From Phaeoceros laevis (taxonomy: Eukaryota > Anthocerotophyta > Anthocerotopsida > Notothyladales), in the NCBI GenBank assembly GCA_049999765.1, contig JBNGIQ010009558.1, positions 1 through 44,445 on the forward strand: 44,445 nucleotides of DNA, given 5' to 3'. Of this stretch, positions 19,680 to 30,282 are shown piece by piece (the first letter of the stretch is position 1; each line of letters opens with the position of its first letter). Below the pieces are notes generated by a model. The model did no database searches. It was not told the DNA's origin and saw only the letters and a program-made list of their open reading frames with translations. The position numbers and the translations under genes are program-made.

Positions 19680-20822
19680 TCAGAACTTGTTGCCCTCGAG
19701 GTTGAGCGTCTCGAGCTTCGGCAGCTTAGTGAAGTCGGGGACGGGGCCTACAAGCTGGTTGTGGTCGAGTTCCAAGTCTACCAGGTTGACCAGCTTGGTG
19801 TAGGAAGACGGAATGCTGCCTCCAATTTTGGTTTCTCTGATGATAAGCACCTCGAGCTTGGACAGGCTTCCCAAGCCGCTGGGAAGTGTTCCCGTCACTG
19901 CGCTGGTGTTGGAGACTTTGGGTGCAGTAGTGTCGTATCCTCCGATCCTGAGCTCCTCCAGATTCGAAAGCTGCGTGTAGGAGGAGGGAATTGTGCCGTC
20001 GAATTTGTTGCCGTCCAGCGTCAGGTTGGTTAGGGCTGGCGCGCTCCATGCCGGAAGATGGCCGGTGAACTGATTTGCGGACAACTTCAGCGCTTTCAGC
20101 GTCGTGAGGGTGAAGAGCGACGTGGGGAGGGGGCCGGTGAGGCGGTTGAAGCCCAAGAGCAGATTCTCCAGCTTGGTCAGCTGGCCGATGCAGCTGGGGA
20201 TGGGGCCCGTGAGGAGCTGCGTCCCGACGAAGGCTGCGGTGAGGTCTAGGGTTTTCAGGTTCACGAGCTTGCACACGGCGGTGGAGATGGTCCCCGTAAG
20301 CTTCCAGCTGCCGGACAGGCTGAGATGCTCCAGGGTCTTGATCTGGTAGATGTCGTTGGATATGGTTCCCTTGAACTGCGCGTCTTCAAGTCGGAGGACC
20401 TTGAGCTTCTTGAGGGCGCTCAGCCCGGTGGGGGTCACGTCATCGATGGTATCGTAGTTGCTGAAGAAGAGCTCTTCCAGCTCCGAGAGCTTGGACAGGA
20501 TCTTGCCAAACGGGTTGCTGAAGTTCTGGACGCGTTGGAGGTTAGGGCAGACGACGTAGTCGCCATCGCAGTCGGGCAGGAGCGGCGGGACAATGACTTC
20601 GAGCTTCACCACTCGGCCCGCGGAGTTGCAGGTGACCCCGAAGAATGTGCAGCAGTCACCTCCTTCCACCCACGAGTTGAGCAGGCCGGTGTTGTCTCGC
20701 TCCGTGACGCCCTTGAAGGCCAGCAATGCGTCTCTGTCGCTGGATGTGCATGCCTGTGTGAGACAGACCTGCAGAAAGAGGGTGCACAGGGCCACTGCTG
20801 CCAGAGACATCTTCTGCGCCAT
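19680..20822 (-). CDS. Secreted leucine-rich repeat protein (DRT100/PGIP-like)
   Basis: 380 residues, intronless, starting at the ATG at 20822-20820 directly before a signal peptide (MSLAAVALCTLFLQVCLTQA). Next comes the plant LRR N-terminal cap: CTSSDRDALLAFKGVTERD, then NSWVEGGDCCTFFGVTCN. About nine plant-type extracellular LRRs follow, with the LxxLxLxxNxLTGxIP pattern (FNRLTGPLPTSLFTL, ANQFTGHLPAW, GNKFDGTIPSSYTQL, TKIGGSIPSSYTKL). It ends at LNLEGNKF without a transmembrane helix or kinase, and without a Cys-rich C-terminal cap. It should therefore be an apoplastic protein of the polygalacturonase-inhibitor or DRT100 kind, or a slightly shortened copy. The first in-frame residue is 50 codons further upstream, but that extension would bury the signal peptide. 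Confidence 0.9.
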   Translation of the reverse strand: MAQKMSLAAVALCTLFLQVCLTQACTSSDRDALLAFKGVTERDNTGLLNSWVEGGDCCTFFGVTCNSAGRVVKLEVIVPPLLPDCDGDYVVCPNLQRVQNFSNPFGKILSKLSELEELFFSNYDTIDDVTPTGLSALKKLKVLRLEDAQFKGTISNDIYQIKTLEHLSLSGSWKLTGTISTAVCKLVNLKTLDLTAAFVGTQLLTGPIPSCIGQLTKLENLLLGFNRLTGPLPTSLFTLTTLKALKLSANQFTGHLPAWSAPALTNLTLDGNKFDGTIPSSYTQLSNLEELRIGGYDTTAPKVSNTSAVTGTLPSGLGSLSKLEVLIIRETKIGGSIPSSYTKLVNLVDLELDHNQLVGPVPDFTKLPKLETLNLEGNKF

Positions 20823-20829
20823 CTCAGGC

Positions 20830-20946
20830 TGTTGAGCTCCTCTGCTGCTTTCTCTGTGTATGAATTGGAGCTCAAGTACGGGAAGACGTGTTGAGCTCCT
20901 TGCTGTTTTCTTGGTGTATGGATTGGAGCTTAAGTACGCGAAGACG
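20830..20946. repeat. Two-copy tandem repeat of 59 and 58 bases in the LRR gene leader
   Basis: 20830-20888 and 20889-20946 both begin tgttgagctcc and end aagacg, with a handful of differences and one deleted base. The first unit starts eight bases upstream of the LRR start codon, so the repeat duplicates the 5' leader or core promoter. Confidence 0.9.
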
Positions 20947-22440
20947 CCGGATACTGCTTCACCTGGTGCCAACCAAGAACAGCTGGATGCAGGCCTCGAC
21001 CCCTATCCGCCATTGACCGGCTTCAACTGCTGTCAAGCCACGGGGCACGAGCAGCACTCAGGCCTGCACCGTGTCTGGCCTGCTTGGCTGAGGATGTCGG
21101 CATACTGTACCTTGGTTAGATGCGCACCGACACAAGGTTGCCTGAAGTCCCAGGCGACAACCAAACTCCTCATCTCCTGCGTAGAGTCGGCCAGTAAACG
21201 AGCCGTAGGATGGCACTACCAAAAAGCGCGTGGCATAGATACCTCCCAAACTCAGGGTCAAGTCGTTGGAACACATCTGCAGACGAGGGACGCGGAAGTT
21301 CCATGAATGAGGGTGTAAAAAGTGTCCCATGATCTAATTTCACTTGAGGCACTGAATGACTACAGCCCAATGACTACAGCCCAATGACTACAGCCCAATG
21401 ACTACAGCCCAATGACTACAGTCCAATGACTACAGCCCAGTGACTACAGCCACCTGGAAGAAGAAGATTCTTTACTACGTGCTTGTGGAAAATGGATGGC
21501 GGTGTGATCTCTCGCCTCTCCAGCCTACTCATGATCTTGATGCCATGTGGCAGAAACTGCACATTCCGGGTTCTTGGTGACCAGCAATGTCCCATTTGGG
21601 GTGTTCAGAACTTCAGGAGACCACATGCAAGAGCTAGTTTCTCGTTTCTCATGATGTCCACACGGAGCGTCTTCTTTGTCTCTCTGTAACAGTGCTCAGT
21701 GCTGTCAGCACTCAGCACCAACTCGATCTGCACATGCCCTCCTTTCTCCAAAATCAAGCTTCATAGAAACATAACCCTATTCTCCGCCAGGGTAAACTGA
21801 TCCACATTCTTTTTCACTTCATGCAAGCCCTTGCAGGCTTCTTCGTGACACCTGCAGACTTTCACCAGCTCTCCACGAGATCAACATCCCTCCATCTGCT
21901 AGCATGCGCATATAAGAGGACGTATGACATCTTACGTTCGCCAAGAGGACGTATCACAGTGGTATAAATGAACGCGGTGGTCAGAACATCACCTTCCATG
22001 GTCAATGTAATTGTAGGTTTTGGAGGCGAAGTCACCCCAAAAGATTTACTTTCAGGAGGCTGTCTTCAACATATCTTCTGCATTATCTATAGATAGGTGG
22101 CATGATCAACGATACAATTGTACTGCTGACCATTAGGTGGTATGCTGTAGTCGTCTACCATTATCTTAAAATAATGGTGGTCGTCATTCACCATGGCTGC
22201 ATGCCATAAGAAGGCAACATCCGGCAGCAGACGTGCCGTTGCATTTTTTAGAGCATTGCATTGCCTTCAGGACTGTGTTCGGGCATTTTCAATCAGCAAA
22301 TCAGTCCATGCAACCACGTTAATTGTGTGCAGTTGTTCGAATACACTCTGAGCATCCTTCAGATTACCGCCTGTTAAAATGCATCTCAAGCAGGGTACAG
22401 CAGCTTCCAGCCTTCTCTGCTCCATTTCATTGTGGAGCTA
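20947..22440. other. Intergenic region with a 14-base tandem array
   Basis: About 1.5 kb upstream of the LRR gene. Apart from the array at 21355-21452 I see no coding region. A short inverted repeat (accattat/ataatggt) lies near 22160. The open frames lack family features. Confidence 0.4.
21355..21452. repeat. 14-base tandem repeat, seven copies
   Basis: Unit aatgactacagccc repeated seven times. Copies five and seven differ by one or two bases. There are no spacers, so it is a minisatellite and not a CRISPR array. Confidence 0.95.
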
Positions 22441-23520
22441 CTTACAATGCTTGCACATGCTTTCTAACCCAATTGGTTGCAACCAGCCTCTTGATGCATT
22501 CCTTCGTGACCATCCATTTCTGTTAAGTCCGGCTATCATAGTATTCCATGACACCAAGTCCTTGTCCTGCAAATTGTCAAACAGCACGTGAGCTTCAGCT
22601 AGCCTCCCACATTTTGCATATCGTGCTGTTGGAGCAGTCCATGTTGCTACTCTGTTGTGCGCAAGCTGTCAAACACTCTGGGAGCATCCACTAAACTGTC
22701 ACGTGCTGCATACATGTCGACCAGGCAGTTACCAAGGATCATATCAGCTCCAGACCCTTCTGCACAATTTGCAATTGAAGCTACTTTCCCTATCTCAAGC
22801 TTCAATGCTAGCAGATGCCTGCACAAGGCAAACAAAGAGCTTAATTAGCTGAGGCTAGTCTCTTGAAGTTGCATGCCAGCATAAAGAGCAAGGTCTTCTG
22901 CACCAAGTCCATGTTTAGCGTATCTGCAATCATGGCAGTGCACGTCACTACATCTGTGGTGGGCAAAACTCGAGTAGCTTACGTTCATCAGCCATGCTGC
23001 TGCATTTTGTAAACATGTCGACTGACAGTTGAGAACTGACATAGCAGGCTCAAGCTCACTTAACAGCATGGATCTCTTTGCCAGAAGCCAAATGTGGTGC
23101 AGTAGCACCCGGTTTAAGAATCCAGTAAAAACGCAATTATCTGCATCAATATGGACTGTAGCATCTGTCGAGGGAGTGCAATAGCTTGCTTAGGCAGTCC
23201 ATACCCAGACCGCGCCCTGACAATGGACGCCGACATAAACGTGTTCGCCGCACCCACCTTGGTAAAGTCTCCGTTGCTCCCTCCAACATCCCATGAGCAG
23301 CATAGATACAAATCATGTGGTTAACCAAGAATCCGTTTGATTCATACCCACCATTCTGAGCAGCCACTCCCGGGACATGGACCTCTTGAGGACACAATGA
23401 AAATGCGAGGTGTCAACATTGGATCCTCGCTGGGCCAGGATGTCCAGCATTTTTGACAGCTTCACTGAGCTGTCCGTCCTTGAAGACCGCTGTACACTCC
23501 TGCCACAAGAGAGTCTGGCC
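22440..23520 (-). pseudogene. Decayed PPR gene (plant PCMP type)
   Basis: Minus-strand fragments in the right order but different frames carry clear plant PPR patterns: DGQLSEAVKMLDILAQRGSN and TSHFHCVLK (about 23500-23410), GGYESNGFLVNHMICIYAAHG (23340-23280), YAKHGLGAEDLALYAGMQLQ (about 22920-22860), LGNCLVDMYAARDSLVDA (about 22740-22690), and AKCGRLAEAHVLFDNLQDKD followed by LVSWNTMIAGL (22620-22530). Frameshifts and stops separate them, and no start or continuous frame exists. The DYW/E end is not recognisable. This is the remnant of an organelle RNA-binding protein gene, distinct from the intact one at 12-13.6 kb. Confidence 0.75.
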
Positions 23521-24605
23521 GCCCTTGCTTGCAGATTTCATCAAAGGGACCCATAAGTTCCTTCAGCCTGATGTTGAAGTAGATGCGGCCGAAGAAGGTT
23601 TCCCCACCTCATCATCCCGCTATGCTAGCTGCGCGTCCATTCCTCAGGCTTGTTTCTGTTGTCAAGCCAGCTGGGCTCCCTCGCCCTCTTGCGGCGGAAG
23701 TCAAGGATGACTGGGACTTCTCTTTTCCTGCCTGTTGTGCCACCACTGTGCTGTATCTAAGAAGAAGCCTTTCCATCGAAGTTCCTATCTGCCTTCCAGA
23801 GTGATTCGCTTGACTGCTGTAGATGCCGCTGACAGTGACCTGCGGTAACTGCTAGGTAGCTGTATAAGACAAACCCTCGTTTGATAGGTGAGAGTTGCTG
23901 AAGTACAGCAGTGGCCGTGTGGGCGCGGCTGCATAGCATCAATCCATAACATCGAGGCTGGATTGCCATAGTACCCAAGCCGAGAACAACCAGGTGAACC
24001 TGCAATTCCAATTTATGGAGAAAGCAAGCTCTCCAACGTGTCTGTTTTCTGAGATTCACGAATGTTCCCAAAAGAACTCGCTGAATAGCCTCTGAAATTC
24101 CAGCCTCATGGCATCTGAGCTCAAAATACACGTAAACGATTATTGGCAATGTTGGTGCCGCTGGAAGAAGAGGAATGGCTGTAGAGCTCTCGTTCTAGCA
24201 ATGAGCAGGAGACAGGGTTCCGGAACATGTCCGAAGTACTGCATCAATCCATTACCCTCGAAAGGACATACACTTCGACGCTGAGATACAGTGAACCTGA
24301 TTTGCATTCTGCAGCACAGGGCACAAGTATCACCCGAAGCCGTTAAGGAGTGTAACATCACTGAGGAGTTCGATTCTCACTCCTCGAACGTCGTGTGAAC
24401 TGTTTGTGTATACGCTCCCTTAGGGCTTATTGACCTAATTTCTGTTAGACAAGGCGCTGGTCGCAACCGATGTTTCTCTCCGCCTCCTCTCTCCCAGTAG
24501 CTCGCGCAGACTGAGGGCTCTCACTTCTCGTTGCGGCGGGTGGAGCTGTAACTGCAACTGCCCAGCTGATTGCAAGCAAGGGAGTGGCACGCCGTAGAGC
24601 TAGGC
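23521..24605. other. Intergenic region before the RRM gene
   Basis: About 1.1 kb without a supported gene. It should contain the promoter and 5' leader of the RRM gene at its right end. The minus-strand open frames here (e.g. 23757-24149) lack family features. Confidence 0.4.
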
Positions 24606-25798
24606 ATGGCGTTCCTAGCCAAATTCGGAGCCGCTGTGCGGCAGTCAGTAGCTAGATCGCAGCTTGGCAGTTCGGGTGGAGCTGGCGCTATTCCCGCCCT
24701 GCTTGTGGCCCACAGGGATATGTCCTCGTCGAAGCTCTTTGTCGGAGGTGCGCTGAACTCTCTGTGGAGACCCTCTGTGGGAAGCTTATTTTTGTGTTCC
24801 TGTTTGAAATGCTCGATGACTTGGCGCCGCCTCTGACGTATTACCTTGTACTGTGATTCTGGCATTTGTCTTTACAAGCTGCTGTTGCGGGACCGCAGGT
24901 CTGTCTTGGGGCACGGACGAGAAGACGTTGAGGGATGCTTTTTCTTCCTTTGGGGATGTCGTGGAAGGTACTTCATTGCTTTGTGTTAACCTGCTTCAGC
25001 CCTTCGGGTCTTCTAGCTGTAATCTTAACTGCTTGATTGGTGTTCTCAGTCAAGATTATTACCGACCGGGATACTGGTAGATCAAGAGGATTTGGCTTCG
25101 TAAGCTTCACTACTGAAAATGAGGCTCAGACTGCTCTTCAGGGCATGGACGGTCGGGTATGTAGTGTTGTGTATTGCCTTTGCTCTGTTGACCCAACTCC
25201 ACTTTTTAATGCTTTGCGTTGTGGCAATTGCCGTCTTGTGTGAGCAGTCCCTGTCCATTTTTCTTTTGCATCTCCTTGCTACTACTGTGCCTTCGCCACG
25301 GTTTTCTGAGTGCATTTATTGGACTTGCAGGAATTGGCAGGAAGGACTATTCGGGTTGACTATGCTACCCAAAGAATGGGCGCTGGTCCGGCCCGAGGCT
25401 TTGGCGGTGGTGGCTTCGGAGGCGGCTTCGGTGGTGGTGGTTTCGGAGGTGGCGGCTTTGGAGGTGGTGGCTTCGGTGGTGGTGGTTCGGACTCTGGTGG
25501 CTTCGGTGGCCCTGACTCTGGTGGCTTCGGTGGCTCTGACTCTGGTGGTTTCGGTGGCCCTGACTCTGGTTCTGGTGGCTTTGGTGCCCCAGAACCTGGT
25601 CCCTATGGTGGTGCCCCGGATCCAGTGTCAGGGTCTGGGCCTTTCGGTGGTTCAGATTCTGGTTCCTTTGGTGGCTCAGACCCTGGTCCTTATGGTGGTG
25701 GCGACGTTGGTCCTGGAGCTCCTAGTGCTCCTCAAGGATCAGACCAAGATGCTAACGCCGACCAGCAGGGCAATTTTGGTGGAAGCTGGAGACAGTAA
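24606..25798 (+). CDS. Organelle-targeted glycine-rich RNA-binding protein (RRM + Gly-rich tail)
   Basis: Four exons: 24606-24747, 24899-24967, 25050-25156 and 25331-25798, encoding 261 residues. The first 38 residues ([18 protein letters not shown]...) are basic and nearly acid-free, like a mitochondrial presequence. The RRM spans about residues 42-118. RNP2 is KLFVGGLSW, joined across intron 1, and RNP1 is RGFGFVSF. The tail, from about residue 128, is built of [10 protein letters not shown] and [15 protein letters not shown] repeats. Such GR-RBPs act in organellar RNA editing, splicing or stress response, and the short one-RRM form fits the GRP2/ORRM family. Splicing within GGT and GTC codons restores the consensus exactly. 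A partial copy of exon 1 and intron 1 lies at the right edge of the window. Confidence 0.93.
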
Positions 25799-26351
25799 AT
25801 GCGGAACAGCTCATTTACACCATGACTCGAGTAGTTTGGAGCATTTGTCTCCTGACTAGCCAGCCTCGGCAGAGCTCGCGCTCTGAGCAACAGGGTGTTG
25901 GAACCATGAGATAGGTTCTCCTAGAAACTCACATATGTAGCGCTCTTCACTAACATTTTGGCTTAGTTAGACGGAGCTGGTTGAGATCTGGTCACTCCTA
26001 GTGGTTCTTGCTACACAATTTTGCCATGCAGAGTTCGGGGTAATCAGATAGGTCAAATGCAGGATTTCGAAGGAAGGGTTCCTCCAACGTCTATTAAAAT
26101 TTCCCTGAAATTGTCTGCTTTCAGGATTCGCTATGAAATCGTAGTTTACATGGCTTTCTTTTGTTGGCAGACGTTTCCTCGTGCGGGTCTCGCTCTGAGT
26201 GACACCTGCCTGGCTGTAGGATGTACGTTTCAAGGAACGGATGAGAAATCTATTATCTCACCTGAGCAGTTCAGTATTGAGACAAGAGGTAGCCTGCTGC
26301 ACCAGCCCAGGAAAATTGAAGTTTAGTCGTTGCATGACCTATCGTTTAAGG
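25799..26351. other. Convergent 3' region between the RRM gene and ACR3
   Basis: About 550 bases where two genes end towards each other. It should hold both 3' untranslated regions. No other feature seen. Confidence 0.4.
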
Positions 26352-27381
26352 TCAACTGCCAAACAAAACCTTCCGAAGCTTAAGTGTGACATACACCAGA
26401 GCCAACAATACTGGCACCTCGATCAAAGGTCCAATTGTCGCAGCCAGAGCCTCTTTCGAGTCGATGCCAAAACTCCCCACCGCTACAGCTATGGCAAGCT
26501 CGAAGTTGTTGCTGGAGGCAGTGAAGGACTGAGTGACAGCATCCGCGTACTGGATGCCTAAATGCCGACAGATCCATACCGTCGAGAAGAACACGATTGT
26601 GAAGTACAACAGCATGGGGACAGCTACCCTAGCCACGTCCCCGATGTGGTCCACAATCTGGCGTGCTTGAATCGAAAACATCACAAAAATGGTGTATAGC
26701 AACCCGATGAGAGCCCAAGGAGCTATGAAAGGAATAAACTTGGTGTCGTACCATTTGCGCCCAATAGTGTAGCGAAGAGAGTACCTTGTGATCACTCCAG
26801 CAGCTAGGGGAACTCCTAGAAACAGGAGTACACTTCTAGCAATTTCCCAAGCACCCACGTCAATGCCCTGGCCCCTGGACACAACTTTGAGGTAGAAAAG
26901 GGAAAGTGGAGTGTACAGCACCATCTGCATGATGGAATTAATTGCCACAAGTACAGCACAAAGCTCGCTGTCACCTTTTGCCAGTTCATTCCATATAAGA
27001 ACCATAGCAATGCATCTAGCTATGCCAACCAAGATCACCCCTGATCGATATTCCTCAAGGTCAGGAAGAGTGGCCCATGCAAGACCTGTCATAAGTGCAG
27101 GGCCCACCAGCCAGTTCAGGACGAGGCTCAAGACAACATTTCGACCAAGCCCTCCAGACCTCGCCGTCTTGAACAGAACCTCATAACGGACCTTGCAGAG
27201 AACTGGATACATCATAACCCACAAACCCACTGCAATAGGGAGCGACACAGATGCCAACTCCACAACCTGAAGCCTCTTTTTGATCCCCTTTGCATAATAT
27301 CCAATTACAATAGCCAATGCCATGTCCACGAGTATCCACACAAAGAGGTATCGGTCTATAAAGGACAACTTCTTGAACAGG
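26352..27381 (-). CDS. ACR3: ACR3 arsenite efflux transporter, main exon (5' exon not located)
   Basis: The exon runs from an AG acceptor (CTACAG at 27387-27382) to the stop at 26352 and encodes about 342 residues. It begins LFKKLSFIDRYLFVW and contains about ten hydrophobic helices. The conserved Cys of helix 4 is in GIARCIAMV, and the conserved Glu is in SNNFELAIA; both are required in characterised ACR3 proteins. ACR3 moves As(III) out of the cytoplasm, in Pteris into the vacuole. The exon has no in-frame ATG before the first helix, and a stop lies just upstream, so a short first exon of phase 2 must exist further right (above 27400). I could not fix it. ACR3 is lost in angiosperms. It ends tail-to-tail with the RRM gene and lies 2.9 kb from an ArsC-type reductase. 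Confidence 0.92.
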
Positions 27382-27465
27382 CTGTAGCTGCCAACACAAT
27401 AGTGGCAGTTTTGTTAACAACTAGTCGTTTGTCAAAGAAGGGAGACTCCCCTGAGCAAGATTTGT

Positions 27466-28030
27466 TCACACCAGTAGCATTAGCAGGGCAAGTCCTTCCA
27501 AAACGACAGCAACAAATGGAAGAAGCAGTGAGAGTGCAGCGCTTTTACCACCGTCATCCTCATCCTTGGCCGTCCTCACACCTTCACTGACGAGTTCTCC
27601 TCCACTGGGTAGCAATACATCACCATCCTTGCTCCTCCTCACAGCTTCGCAGAGAAGTTCTCCCCCAGTTGCTAGCAGTATTGACACCTGTGTTTGCTCG
27701 CCCAGCGCCTACCGAGAAACACAGCACAAGCATACACAATGAGCTCGGGTGACAATTTGCAAAAAGCATTGTACCATTGCAAAATGGATACTGTCCCCGC
27801 GAAAACTCAGTTGACTGTGAAATTCTCACTTTCGAGCTGCAGCGACAATAAAAGGCTGAACCATCCTCTTCAGGCTGGGCCGGGACTTCAGCTAGGGTTG
27901 AACCATTGCCAGTGAAGCGGCAGCGCAAACCACCGTTTGCACTACGAATATCTACTGAACCAAGCTGCTGGGTTACAGGACGACAAAGAACCTCTACTTC
28001 GTCGGCCACGCTGGGACTTCTCCAGTCCAT
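27466..28030 (-). CDS. Small protein with internal 21-residue repeat and C-terminal membrane anchor
   Basis: Two exons, 28030-27830 and 27687-27466, with a GT-AG intron of 142 bases, give 140 residues. The first exon encodes a Cys-containing hydrophilic domain (VEVLCRPVTQQLGSVDIRS, GGLRCRF, FYCRCSSK). The second contains a duplication, ILLATGGELLCEAVRRSKDGD followed by LLPSGGELVSEGVRTAKDED. It ends in a hydrophobic segment (ALSLLLPFVAVVLEGLALLM) right at the C-terminus, as in tail-anchored proteins. There is no signal peptide. I do not recognise the family. It lies immediately upstream of ACR3 on the same strand, with 84 bases between its stop and the ACR3 exon. A shared transcript or a role as ACR3's missing 5' exons was considered, but no donor of the right phase was found. 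Confidence 0.5.
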
Positions 28031-28349
28031 GACTCAGGCAAAATGTTGACAAGCATGCTTTATGATCTGCTCGGCCTGCATGCTACCGCAACAATGTACA
28101 ACCTACACTCTCATCAAAATAAGCCAGCAGATACGCAAGCAAGACTGCACTCCAGAAACTTGAAACGTGGGCCAACTTCGAGCACCGTAAGCTTGCGCGA
28201 ACATGTGGAAGGGGAAGCAGCAATACCAAGGAAGTGATTGTGACAATCACATCTCCGAGCCAAGCGTCATTTTTGCCGAATCACAGCTTCCTGTGCCACC
28301 GGATCCAAGACTCAAACTGTAGCTCGGAAATGCGGTGCCGGTTGCCGCC
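28031..28349. other. Divergent spacer
   Basis: The 5' flank of the minus-strand tail-anchored gene. It may hold the missing first exon of ACR3. No feature could be supported. Confidence 0.35.
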
Positions 28350-28825
28350 AATGGTCGGTCCCGCCGTCCAGGCAGTTATTTGCGGCCGGCCGGCTTATCC
28401 GGCACCCTAGCACTGTAACGACGAAGGAGCCACGACAAAGCTTTCTGGCAGTCTTGCACAGTCACTCTGCAAGATGTTTTTGGTGCTCTGGTCCTGGCCA
28501 GATTTTACATCCCGAGAGGCACCGTCAATTGAGGGTGTTGATGAGTCTTCGTGAAAAACTGTTGCCTGACCTGATTCTAGCTTCTAATAAAAACGATCAG
28601 GCCCCGCCGTCCAAGCAGTTGCGATTGAACGTGCGAAGCAGCCGGTGAGCTTATCCGGTACCGTTGGGCTATAAATACCGAGGTGTCACGATCAAGCTAT
28701 TTTACTTGGCAGTCTGGGACTGGCCCTCCGTAGCGCAAGATCTGTTTGGCTCTGGCCCTGGCCCGATTTTACACAGCAAGAGGCGCAGTCAATTTTAGGT
28801 ATTGATGAGTCTTCATTAGAGTGCT
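28350..28825 (+). promoter_or_regulatory. Duplicated promoter region with TATA box, upstream of the PET100-like gene
   Basis: Two diverged copies, about 28350-28565 and 28595-28825, share in order ccgccgtcca, ttatccgg, ggcagtct, the gaggc/gtcaatt block and ttgatgagtcttc. Only the second copy, the one nearer the gene, has a clear TATA box (TATAAATA, 28670-28677). That is about 230 bases before the ATG at 28904. The copies are offset by 243-264 bases, so small indels have accumulated. Confidence 0.65.
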
Positions 28826-28903
28826 GTTCCCTGGCCAGCCTGGGTAGGTCGCGCATTTGGAAAACTGACAATCGCTTGGCTCCAGGCTTCTTAGGGTTGC
28901 GAG

Positions 28904-29193
28904 ATGGCCAGGGGATTTCTGGAGGTCTTCAAATTTGGACTGTACGTGGCCATCCCGGTGACCATGATGCTGGTGGTCGCCAACCCCGACAATCTTGAGA
29001 AATTGATCCGTCATGTAAGTTAGGTGCCCCGACGACCCCTGATGTCAGTGCTGCTCCTGCTGCTTATGTCGTTCTGATTTGGCTTGTTCGGATGCAGCGA
29101 CCGTATGTGGTTTATCCCCCTGAAGGGCCAAGGCCGCCTCCACCGGAGGAGATAAGGGAAATGGTTCGCAAGAGGAAGGAGTCAGGGTCATGA
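28904..29193 (+). CDS. PET100-like cytochrome c oxidase assembly factor
   Basis: Two exons, 28904-29014 and 29098-29193, encode 68 residues, split by an 83-base intron in phase 0. The protein begins MARGFLEVFKFGLYVAIPVT with a single membrane helix near the N-terminus. It continues RPYVVYPPEGPRPPPPEEIR and ends with a basic KRKES tail. This order (short N-terminus, one helix, Pro-rich linker, charged helix) and the length match PET100 proteins, about 70 residues, of the mitochondrial inner membrane. PET100 helps assemble complex IV. It is too short to be found by length alone; the splice restores a smooth family match. Confidence 0.8.
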
Positions 29194-30282
29194 GGATATA
29201 ATTGCTGCTTCCTTTCGAGGTGCATATGAAGGCAAAGCGGCTGTGACAGTCTCATTGATGCATTCCCCAGCGAACGTTTGCAGTTGCAATCGTCTTGCTT
29301 TGGATGTGACCTAGTGAGAACTGGCATTTCAGTTCCGTTTGGCAAGCACGTATGTATCCTTCCGAGAAGAACTATCAAAACCATGCACACCCAGTTTTTG
29401 TGCATTTTTTTCTTCCCCCGAAGAACTACAAAGAGGTTGGAGGGGTATCTTTTCAAGTGTAAAAGAGAGGATAAGGCAGCCATCTCATGACAGTTGAAGA
29501 CCTTGTGTGTAGGGGGGACGGGCATGTTTCTTGATCAACGCAGAGATTATGGCTACGTTGTTCTCACAAACTTGTCAGGTTTCATTTTAGCAACTCTCCT
29601 GATACTTCAGATGCGCTTGTGTGGGATTTTATGAGACCCGGAGGAGAGAAACAGCAAATTCATTGCTGGGTACGGGAGCTTTCTGCCAGGGGATGCATAT
29701 GTGGATTATCCGGCTGAGCAGGAAGTATGTAGCAGGTCCTTGGGAATTTGGCTCAGGGGCTAGGTCGGAGATTACCGGTCCATGAAAGCACAATATTTTG
29801 CAGTGACTGGATGACCCGGAGAATGGCAGTCATCGGTAGGATCGAGTTTCGCTGAAGCTCCTAGTTGTGGTTGTGAGACGATTGGTTAGTTGATGCTTTG
29901 CTAGTCTGGCAGCATCTGAAATCAAACCCAGTTTAAAAGCGAGGACACCGCAACTAGAATCGAAGGATGGATTGCGAACCGTTGTTGCTAAGTCCTGGAA
30001 ACGAGCACTTGGTTCAAGTTGAAGCTCCGTCAACTGAGAAGCGGGGTGGACGGTGGCGATTCTCTCGAAAAAACCTGAGGTGACTGCGATCCATCTAGCA
30101 AGTTGCTAACGTCCTCCCAGCAACGTGTTTGGCCACTATGAAATCTGAATGGGCGAATCAGCTTGCTTGGCGGGGGCGTTTACTGTAGAGTCTACGGGCA
30201 TTACGGTAGAATCTTCCATTCCAGGATCCGAGCCAGGTATTAAACCCAGTGGAGGGCAGACGCCTTGTACGCTTCATCCAAG
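29194..30282. other. Intergenic region between the PET100-like gene and ArsC
   Basis: About 1.1 kb. The left part should be 3' untranslated sequence, the right part the ArsC promoter. No coding region, RNA gene or repeat is supported. Confidence 0.4.

Noticed and set aside
21355-21452. CRISPR-like array
   Set aside because: Units are contiguous with no spacers, and this is eukaryotic DNA; it is a minisatellite.
25119-25859. 246-codon frame rich in Val/Ala across the RRM gene
   Set aside because: A frame-shifted reading of the glycine-rich repeats that also crosses an intron; the spliced RRM gene explains the region.
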